Position numbers and translations under genes: made by a program | Assembly (NCBI GenBank): GCA_003243955.1 | Contig: QHCE01000023.1 | Location: forward strand, 1-56,718 | Direction: 5' to 3' | Source of the DNA: Acidimicrobiales bacterium | GTDB lineage: Bacteria; Actinomycetota; Actinomycetes; Mycobacteriales; QHCE01 | DNA length: 56,718 bases | Shown here: piece after piece, positions 50,071-56,718 of the stretch | How the letters are laid out: each line of letters opens with the position of its first letter | How positions within the stretch are numbered: position 1 is the first letter of the stretch | Notes under the pieces: generated by a model | Told to the model about the DNA's origin: nothing | Seen by the model: the letters and a program-made list of their open reading frames with translations, nothing else | Databases searched by the model: none

Positions 50071-50354
50071 ATGCGTCTAATCTTTATGGCTTGCGTATTT
50101 CAGCAACTGCCCGTAGGGCTTTGCCTGAACGGTTGCCGGCCGTAGTTGCGTTTGCCGCCTGGGAGCTTATCGACGGTCCGTTGCGCGACAATCCCCAGCG
50201 GATGGGTCATCCGCTAAACGCTCCTTTCCAAGGATGCTGGTCAGCGCGTCGTGGCACGTATCGCATCCGATATGAAATAGACGAGGAGAAACTTACCGTT
50301 AGCGTTCTCGATATTGTCGAACGCGGTGATATCTACTATTCCGGCAGAGCCTAA
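50067..50354 (+). CDS. RelE-family toxin
   Basis: YGLRISATARRALPERLP...WSARRGTYRIRYEIDEEKLTVSVLDIVERGDIY; ATGA-type overlap with antitoxin. Confidence 0.9.
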   Translation: MNASNLYGLRISATARRALPERLPAVVAFAAWELIDGPLRDNPQRMGHPLNAPFQGCWSARRGTYRIRYEIDEEKLTVSVLDIVERGDIYYSGRA

Positions 50355-50449
50355 ATAGGTAGGCTCCACGCCCTAAAGCTTGACCCTTAGAGGTACACGC
50401 CGTTAACTAGTACTGAGGTGGTCCATTACGTCGTGGTATCGGGGGCGTC

Positions 50450-50668
50450 ATGAATGAGCACAGGCAGCTGGTGTCGATAGCTAGGTTTTGCGGGAAATGT
50501 GATTGCGGATGTCCGGAGTTATTTCTCGACCACGCTGCTGCGCCAGAACGTCGGGTAGTGATCACCGATGATTTCGGGCAGTGCATCGCGATGAGTATGA
50601 CCCAGTTAGATGATCTGGTCGCCGATGTCAAAGCCGGCCGACTCGACGCGTTGGTAGGCACGCCCTAG
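50450..50668 (+). CDS. small Cys-rich hypothetical protein
   Basis: 72 aa, ARFCGKCDCGCPELFLD. Confidence 0.5.
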   Translation: MNEHRQLVSIARFCGKCDCGCPELFLDHAAAPERRVVITDDFGQCIAMSMTQLDDLVADVKAGRLDALVGTP

Positions 50669-50806
50669 CCTTGCTTTGTTGGCTTCACCCTAAGATCGCG
50701 GTATCCGCAGCAGCGAATAGGGGAGTGGCGTGACAATGCAACCAGGGCGTGTACACGCTGTTTACCAGCGGCGGAGTTTGAGCTGAGCGCGCAGCGGGGT
50801 CTGCGA

Positions 50807-51739
50807 TTGGTGTTCGCCGGCACACCGAAGGCCGCTGTCCCATCGTTACAGCTGTTGCTGGACTCGGCACACGAAGTTGCCGCCGTGGTCACTCGGCCGG
50901 ATGCACCAGCTGGCCGGGGCCGCACGACTATTCGTTCGAAGATCGCCGAATTCGCTTCTGAGCGCGGGATCGAGTTACTACAGCCGCACAAACCGGCCGA
51001 TCCAGAGTTTCTCGATCGACTTCGTGAGATATCCCCAGACTGCTGTCCAGTCGTGGCCTACGGGGCCTTATTACCGCAGTCGGCACTAGACATCCCTCGG
51101 TTGGGCTGGCTGAACCTGCATTTCTCTCTGTTGCCCGCGTGGCGCGGGGCCGCCCCAGTGCAGCGTGCGATTTTGCACGGCGACCAAATCACCGGAGCTA
51201 GCGTGTTTGTCATCGAACCGAGCCTGGATACCGGTCCGGTGTACGGCCAGTTCACTGAGCCGATAGTCGATACCGATACCTCGGGTGATCTGTTGGATCG
51301 ACTCTCGCGATCGGGTGCCGATCTGTTGCTGTCATGTTTGGATGGCATCACCGATGGCGTGCTGCGCCCAGTGCCCCAAGTAGCGGATGGAGTGAGCACT
51401 GCGCCGAAACTCACCAGCGAGGATGCTCATGTGGTGTGGCAGCACCCGGCCTACGCCGTGGATCGGCAGATCCGGGCATGCACTCCAGCTCCGGGGCCGT
51501 GGAGCACCCTGCGCGGACAGCGGCTCAAGCTGGGGCCGGTGTTGGTGGCGCCCGATGTGACTGACTTGAGCCCCGGCCAACTTTGGTCTCAGCGCCATCG
51601 TGTGCTTGTGGGCACCGCAACCAGCGCGGTGGAACTGCGCACGGTGCAGCCAGCCGGGCGACGCCTCATGCCTGCGCTGGACTGGGTGAGGGGCTTGCGT
51701 CCGCTGTTAAGCGAGAGCGGCGATGTGGCCTTTAGATGA
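50807..51739 (+). CDS. fmt: methionyl-tRNA formyltransferase
   Basis: [44 protein letters not shown]. Confidence 0.95.
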   Translation: MVFAGTPKAAVPSLQLLLDSAHEVAAVVTRPDAPAGRGRTTIRSKIAEFASERGIELLQPHKPADPEFLDRLREISPDCCPVVAYGALLPQSALDIPRLGWLNLHFSLLPAWRGAAPVQRAILHGDQITGASVFVIEPSLDTGPVYGQFTEPIVDTDTSGDLLDRLSRSGADLLLSCLDGITDGVLRPVPQVADGVSTAPKLTSEDAHVVWQHPAYAVDRQIRACTPAPGPWSTLRGQRLKLGPVLVAPDVTDLSPGQLWSQRHRVLVGTATSAVELRTVQPAGRRLMPALDWVRGLRPLLSESGDVAFR

Positions 51740-51751
51740 GGAGCGATTGAT

Positions 51752-53341
51752 ATGAGCGATGCGGGTTCAGGACGTGAACGTAGTAGGAATGGCAGCCGCT
51801 CCGGCGTGAACAGCGGACATGTTGTTCGGGGTGGCCGTCCCAGTTCCACGGGTAAGCCGAACTACAGCCGGGGTGGCGCTGGACCGCGAACCGCTGGCCG
51901 AAATGAGGCCGGTCCGTCGCGCAACGCAATGCGCGTGGACCCGGTGCGGAGAGCAGTATTTGACGCGTTAACCGCCGTGAGCTCGCGGGATGCTTATGCC
52001 AACCTTGTGCTGCCCAAACTGCTGCGTGATCGCGGGATCTGTGGCCGCGATGCCGCGTTTGCCACCGAGCTCACCTACGGCACGCTACGCCTGCGCGGCA
52101 CGCTGGACGTGATCGTCGTGGCGGCAAGCTCGCGTCCACTGGCCGAGATTGACCCTCGAGTCCTAGAGATGCTGCGAATGGGCGCCTACCAGTTGCTCTA
52201 CACCCGGGTTCCAGCGCACGCCGCCGTAGACGCGACGGTAGGAGTGGCGAAAGTGGCGCTCACCGATGGTCCGGCTCGGTTTGTCAATGCCGTGCTACGG
52301 CGGGTGGCCGAACACGATCAAACGCATTGGTTGGCGGCGGTGCTACCCGATCGGGAGCGCGATCCGGTGGCGCACCTGGCTGTGCGCTACTCGCATCCGG
52401 AATGGATCGTACGTGCGCTGGCGGATGTGCTGGGGGAGAGCGGTACAGAAGTTAGTGGTACAGAAGTTGGCGGTACTCAGCTGGCGGAAACTGAGGCCGC
52501 GCTGGCGGCGAACAACGAACGCCCGGCGGTGTCGCTGCTGGCCCGCCCCGGCCGGATCGATCGAGATGCGCTAGCGGCACAGGTGAGCGGACATGCGGGT
52601 GCGCTCTCGCCGTATGCAGTTACGTTGACCGGCGGAGGAGATCCGGGGAGTTTTCCTGCGATTACCCAGGCACAAGCTCTTGTGCAAGATGAAGGTAGCC
52701 AATTGGTCGCACTTGCGCTTGCCGCCGCTCCTATCGAGGGTGTTGACAGCAGTTGGCTAGACATGTGCGCGGGGCCGGGCGGGAAGGCTGCGCTGTTAGC
52801 GGGTCTGGCGACTCAGCATGCCGCCCAGCTCACGGCCGTGGAGGTGACTGAGCATCGGGTAAAGCTGGTAGAACAGGCGCTAGATGGTACCTCGTCGGTA
52901 GTCTTGCACGCCGATGCGCGCGAAGTGGGGCGGCATTCTCAGCTGACGGAGTCGAGCTTTGATCGAGTGCTAGTGGACGCGCCGTGTACTGGGCTGGGCG
53001 CGCTGCGGCGCCGACCGGAGGCCCGGTGGCGCAAGCAGCCCGGCGATATTCCCGCGCTCAGCAAGCTGCAGCGGGAGCTGTTGGCGGCCGCCGCGCGGGC
53101 GGTGCGGCCGGGCGGTGTCATCTGCTACGCCACGTGCTCGCCGCACGTTGCCGAAACTAAGGTAGCGATTGCCGATGCCGTCCGGCGGCACAATCTCGTA
53201 TTGTTGGACGCTCCTGCGTTGCTGCGCGCGGTTACTGGTGACGTCGAACTGAATTCCGGTGAAGGCAAGACTGCCCAGCTGTGGCCGCATCGGTACGGCA
53301 CTGACGCCATGTTTATCGCGCTACTGCGCCGGGTGAGCTGA
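51752..53341 (+). CDS. rsmB: 16S rRNA (cytosine-C5) methyltransferase RsmB
   Basis: NusB-like N-terminus, SWLDMCAGPGGKAALLA, VDAPCTGLGALRRRPEARW, CYATCSPHVAET. Confidence 0.93.
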   Translation: MSDAGSGRERSRNGSRSGVNSGHVVRGGRPSSTGKPNYSRGGAGPRTAGRNEAGPSRNAMRVDPVRRAVFDALTAVSSRDAYANLVLPKLLRDRGICGRDAAFATELTYGTLRLRGTLDVIVVAASSRPLAEIDPRVLEMLRMGAYQLLYTRVPAHAAVDATVGVAKVALTDGPARFVNAVLRRVAEHDQTHWLAAVLPDRERDPVAHLAVRYSHPEWIVRALADVLGESGTEVSGTEVGGTQLAETEAALAANNERPAVSLLARPGRIDRDALAAQVSGHAGALSPYAVTLTGGGDPGSFPAITQAQALVQDEGSQLVALALAAAPIEGVDSSWLDMCAGPGGKAALLAGLATQHAAQLTAVEVTEHRVKLVEQALDGTSSVVLHADAREVGRHSQLTESSFDRVLVDAPCTGLGALRRRPEARWRKQPGDIPALSKLQRELLAAAARAVRPGGVICYATCSPHVAETKVAIADAVRRHNLVLLDAPALLRAVTGDVELNSGEGKTAQLWPHRYGTDAMFIALLRRVS

Positions 53342-53401
53342 GTCAACGGAAAGGAATCCTGGGATAGCTATTACGTTCAGTGGGGCGCGGTTTGTGATGC
53401 A

Positions 53402-53599
53402 TTATGGTCGGCTTGGAGTCAGTCGGTTCGCTGCGCCGAAAGTCAGGATGACGGAGGTCAATACGTCGAAGACAATGACACACAATCCGTCTGCGGCACC
53501 TGCTCGTTCGGCCGCTGCAAGGTAGCTCTTGGCTAGCTCTTCGAGCTCGGAAAGACCAGCTCCTGGCTGAGACGCGTAACAAAAAATCGTAGTATCCAC
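53402..53599 (-). CDS. hypothetical 65-aa protein
   Basis: GTG start overlaps the stop of an upstream 26-aa ORF with SD aggag. Confidence 0.35.
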   Translation of the reverse strand: MDTTIFCYASQPGAGLSELEELAKSYLAAAERAGAADGLCVIVFDVLTSVILTFGAANRLTPSRP

Positions 53600-53802
53600 T
53601 ACGGCAGGGCTGCCCCCAGGTACTGCATGAGAACAGATCCGCTCGGCGTCGTGCCAACGAACGGTTGCAGGGCATCCATCGAACTCCTACGGTTTGGCGT
53701 GACTGTAGCAAGTCAGGCCACTTTTTCAGTATGGCCCGTCGCCACGTCGAGATCTTCAGACGTGAATCTAGGGTGTGGGATGAGCCTTGCTGGATCGGCG
53801 GG

Positions 53803-54021
53803 TCACGCCGCCAGGACCGTTTCTGACCCGACTGCGGCTGGCACTGGGATAGGTTCCCCAGCTTTCCGTAGACCGTCGATATGAAAACCGATCGCTTCAC
53901 GCATCTCGAGCACGCAATCGCCGTAGGTGTCGCCTAAGGCGACACAGCCAGGCAGGTCAGGGGACCAGGCGCCGTAGCTGCCGTCACTGGAACGTTCGAG
54001 CACGATGACATAGCCGTTCAC
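53803..54021 (-). CDS. hicB: HicB-family antitoxin
   Basis: MNGYVIVLERSSDGSYGAWSPDLPGCVALGDTYGDCVLEMREAIGFHIDGLRKAGEPIP. Confidence 0.9.
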   Translation of the reverse strand: MNGYVIVLERSSDGSYGAWSPDLPGCVALGDTYGDCVLEMREAIGFHIDGLRKAGEPIPVPAAVGSETVLAA

Positions 54022-54224
54022 GTTTGACCTCCACGTGTTAGTTGGGCTTTTCTTAGAATGCTCTGCTCAAGGCCAGGCCGCAAGTCACGGCTCAGCTTGC
54101 CGGGAACGGTGATGACACCCGGTTTCACGAAATGCTTGTATTGACGGTGGCTTCCTTTGGTTCGGACGTGGACCCAGCCGTCTTTTTCCAACAGGGTAAT
54201 GATCTCGCGAACGGTCCGGGGCAT
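54018..54224 (-). CDS. hicA: HicA-family toxin
   Basis: TVREIITLLEKDGWVHVRTKGSHRQYKHFVKPGVITVPGKLSRDL. Confidence 0.9.
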   Translation of the reverse strand: MPRTVREIITLLEKDGWVHVRTKGSHRQYKHFVKPGVITVPGKLSRDLRPGLEQSILRKAQLTRGGQT

Positions 54225-54349
54225 TCCAGGAGTGTGACCAGTTCAGTTAGGCGCCCGTGTGTTGTCCACAGGCAGGTCGCTTAAGCTGGCTGCTGTGGAT
54301 GTAGTGATCGCGCCGAGTCTGCTCTCGGCGGACTTCGCCCGGTTGGGAG
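54221..54349 (+). repeat. 129-bp direct repeat copy 1: rpe promoter and 5' end (truncated rpe)
   Basis: Identical to 55649-55777 except one base. Confidence 0.95.
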
Positions 54350-54614
54350 CAAGCCCTCACAGCTATGCAAGGCGCGCCATACGTAGTAGCCGGATTGGCC
54401 AGCAGGATGAGCAAGAAACGGCCTATGCGGGGCGCCGGGTATAGCGGATGCTTCACTCGTCTGAGGTTCTCAGCCCGGAAAAACGGCGTGTTCGAGGCGT
54501 TCCACTGGAGCAGGTCTTTTTTGGGTAGTATCTCGGTATGTTCTCCATCGGCGCACATCTCTGATGTAGAGCTGTGCCTGCGTCTAGGGGAGAACGCCAC
54601 CCGTCCGGAAGTAG

Positions 54615-54992
54615 CTATCCCAAAGGTGTGGTTACTAGCTTTACGATTACTTCACTGGCGAGCTTCGTTCCGAGTTCGAGCACGGCGTCGCGGAAGCGTT
54701 GCAACTTAGACTTTTGCGTAGGATCTTGGGTCTCAGCGATGAGCCTGTCGATTGCGCCAACGAGTTCCTGCTTAGGCCACATTCCAACGGCTCGACGAGC
54801 TTCGTCGGTAACGCGGAGCACTCTCCGGAGGTACGTATCCCCTAGTGCTGTTAAGGCTCTTTGGATATCGTCTTCATCTAGGCCGGTCGCTTGCTCTAGC
54901 TCGCTAGAATTCACGTCCCTGCGGGTAGCATCGTTGATGCTGACTATTGCGTCAAGCACCGGCAGGTCACGGGAATTCCAGGTGCTTTCCAT
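54615..54992 (-). CDS. hypothetical protein in TA cassette
   Basis: MESTWNSRDLPVLDAIVSINDATRRDVNSSELEQATGLDEDDIQRALTALGDTYLRRV..., start approximate. Confidence 0.5.
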   Translation of the reverse strand: MESTWNSRDLPVLDAIVSINDATRRDVNSSELEQATGLDEDDIQRALTALGDTYLRRVLRVTDEARRAVGMWPKQELVGAIDRLIAETQDPTQKSKLQRFRDAVLELGTKLASEVIVKLVTTPLG

Positions 54993-55141
54993 GGTGCTCC
55001 GTCCAATCGGTGGCGCCATCTGCGCCTGGCTTATTGGAACACGGCTGCTATGACAGTTTTTGTTCTTGGGCGTAGGCACACTACCGACAGCACCTCGCGA
55101 TAGAAACAAAACCATAAACATCCCAAACTACGACTGGAGTA

Positions 55142-55429
55142 CTAGGCGGCTTGGAGCCAGGAAGTGAGTGCCTGACGAACGACTTCACTGGCACTCACAT
55201 GATCTTGTTCAGCCCGCCGTCCAAGCGCCGCACGCAAGTCTGAATCCAGGCGCACCGGAAAAACCTCACCAGGGCCACTACCCACCGGGCGACGACCACC
55301 CCGACGCTGTAAAGCTGTGACATTAAAGCCAGCCTCAGCTTCGGTGGCGAGTTGGTTGATCAACTCATCGGTGACCGGCACCCCACCCGAGGTAGGAATC
55401 TTTTCTCGCTTGGTAGTCATCTCAATCAC
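55142..55429 (-). CDS. RHH/CopG-like antitoxin
   Basis: GEVFPVRLDSDLRAALGRRAEQDHVSASEVVRQALTSWL. Confidence 0.75.
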   Translation of the reverse strand: MIEMTTKREKIPTSGGVPVTDELINQLATEAEAGFNVTALQRRGGRRPVGSGPGEVFPVRLDSDLRAALGRRAEQDHVSASEVVRQALTSWLQAA

Positions 55430-55652
55430 TTCCCCTCCCGGACAACAACTCTCGATATTTAGCCCTCATCTTCATGGCATGAATAATTAACTCTTAGCCA
55501 TCATCGATAAATAACACCACAACCTCCAAAAAGTTCCCCGCCAGATCTGGCCCTAGCCGCAGTTCACGTTTGGGTCCTTACTAGCTACCAGTTTGTGAAT
55601 TGCTGGCCGATATTTCTTCGGACGGTAGGTCTTGGCGTGGGCAACTATGCAT
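55422..55652 (-). pseudogene. BrnT-like toxin remnant, frameshifted and stop-interrupted
   Basis: Reverse strand RELRLGPDLAGNFLEVVVLFIDDG*ELIIHAMKMRAKYRELLSGRGSD*, end overlapping antitoxin start. Confidence 0.7.
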
Positions 55653-55777
55653 CCCAGGAGTGTGACCAGTTCAGTTAGGCGCCCGTGTGTTGTCCACAGG
55701 CAGGTCGCTTAAGCTGGCTGCTGTGGATGTAGTGATCGCGCCGAGTCTGCTCTCGGCGGACTTCGCCCGGTTGGGAG
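55649..55777 (+). repeat. 129-bp direct repeat copy 2 (functional rpe 5' end)
   Basis: See 54221-54349. Confidence 0.95.
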
Positions 55778-56412
55778 AGCAGGCGCGAGCCGCGGTCGGC
55801 GCTGACTGGTTGCATGTGGACGTGATGGACAACCATTTCGTGCCTAACCTGACGCTTGGGCTACCCGTAGTACGCAGTCTGCTCGCGGCGGTGGAAACAC
55901 CGCTGGATTGCCATTTGATGATCGACGATCCGGCTCGATGGGCACCAAGCTACGCCGAGGCCGGCGTATACAACGTTACGTTCCATGCCGAAGCCGCCGC
56001 GGCCGTGCACAGCGATCCTGCGGCTATCGCGCGTGACATTCGAGCCGCGGGCGCCCGAGCCGGTCTTGCGGTCAAGCCCCGCACTTCACTTGAGTCGTAC
56101 CGGGAGCTGCTCCGCGAGTTTGACACTTTGCTAATTATGACTGTCGAGCCTGGTTTCGGCGGACAGGAATTTCTGGAATCTGTGCTGCCCAAACTTCGGC
56201 AGGCGCGTTCCTGGATCGGCGCCGATGAGTTGACGCTGCGGCTGGAAGTAGACGGTGGCGTCGATGTGCACACCATTGAGCTCGCAGCGCTTGCCGGGGC
56301 GGACGCGTTTGTGGCTGGGTCAGCTGTGTACGGCGCTGCTGACCCAGCTCGCGCGATTGCGCAATTACGTGCTGTGGCCTCGGATTCTTTCGCAAACAAT
56401 CCTAGGGCATAG
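55723..56412 (+). CDS. rpe: ribulose-phosphate 3-epimerase
   Basis: [17 protein letters not shown]...[18 protein letters not shown]...[10 protein letters not shown]...LEVDGGV. Confidence 0.96.
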   Translation: MDVVIAPSLLSADFARLGEQARAAVGADWLHVDVMDNHFVPNLTLGLPVVRSLLAAVETPLDCHLMIDDPARWAPSYAEAGVYNVTFHAEAAAAVHSDPAAIARDIRAAGARAGLAVKPRTSLESYRELLREFDTLLIMTVEPGFGGQEFLESVLPKLRQARSWIGADELTLRLEVDGGVDVHTIELAALAGADAFVAGSAVYGAADPARAIAQLRAVASDSFANNPRA

Positions 56413-56416
56413 CGGC

Positions 56417-56718
56417 ATGGTGAATATCGCATCAAACGACGTGCTGGCCGCTCATCTGAGCGAACATGCCGCAATGCTGCGGGCGGTGCGGCTGGCCGAG
56501 GGCGCGCTGGGCCGCACCAGCCCCAACCCCATAGTCGGGGCCGTGGTGCTGGATGCAGCCGGGCAGGTCGTAGGCGAAGGCAGGCATGATCGAGCCGGAC
56601 AGCCGCATGCTGAGGTGAGGGCGTTGCACGCAGCCGGTGACCGCGCCAGCGGCGGCACTCTGGTAGTCACACTGGAGCCGTGTACCCACACCGGCCGCAC
56701 GGGACCGTGCGTGGCATC
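56417..56718 (+). CDS. ribD: RibD deaminase/reductase, 3' end beyond window
   Basis: MLRAVRLAEGALGRTSPNPIVGAVVLDAAGQVVGEGRHDRAGQPHAEVRALHAAG...LEPCTHTGRTGPC. Confidence 0.93.
   Translation, partial: MVNIASNDVLAAHLSEHAAMLRAVRLAEGALGRTSPNPIVGAVVLDAAGQVVGEGRHDRAGQPHAEVRALHAAGDRASGGTLVVTLEPCTHTGRTGPCVA

Noticed and set aside
54259-54444. 61-aa ORF starting like Rpe
   Set aside because: It is the truncated copy in the 129-bp duplication followed by unrelated sequence; not a functional gene.
1-56718. tRNA/rRNA genes
   Set aside because: No T-loop GGTTCRANTCC-type or rRNA-like segment recognised by eye; a tRNAscan/Infernal run would be decisive.

Overview
Actinomycetota chromosome segment, by gene content and order resembling Mycobacteriales (rpsA, rimO-pgsA-clgR, recA-recX-miaB, hflX, lexA/chiZ-like-nrdR, dtxR/ideR, fmt-rsmB-rpe-ribD). 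The core genes are ordinary. The unusual content is: (1) a RecA intein at the MFG/SPETT site, 365 aa; (2) a single-chain GlyQS-type glycyl-tRNA synthetase (about 1003 aa); (3) a high density of toxin-antitoxin (TA) modules and TA wrecks placed between core genes: AbrB/RelE-like at the left edge, a PIN remnant, BrnT-like/RHH, HEPN/MNT flanked by about 44-bp direct repeats, an intact VapBC beside a frameshifted VapBC, Phd/RelE, HicAB, and an RHH antitoxin with a stop-interrupted BrnT-like toxin; (4) a 129-bp duplication of the rpe promoter and 5' end (54221-54349 / 55649-55777, one mismatch) bracketing a 1.3-kb TA-bearing cassette, with the ATG of a different toxin reading frame at the edge of each copy. 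This is the strongest candidate for a new TA-cassette exchange/integration arrangement. Regulatory signals include a perfect SOS box upstream of recA, tandem SOS-like boxes upstream of the chiZ-like gene, a 29-bp near-palindrome abutting the nrdR start, and 23-bp tandem repeats upstream of a DUF4143-type ATPase. The 7.2-12.1 kb region is a patch of unknown minus-strand genes with an integrase relic. No tRNA, rRNA or CRISPR array was recognised. All family calls come from reading the translations; no database search was run.
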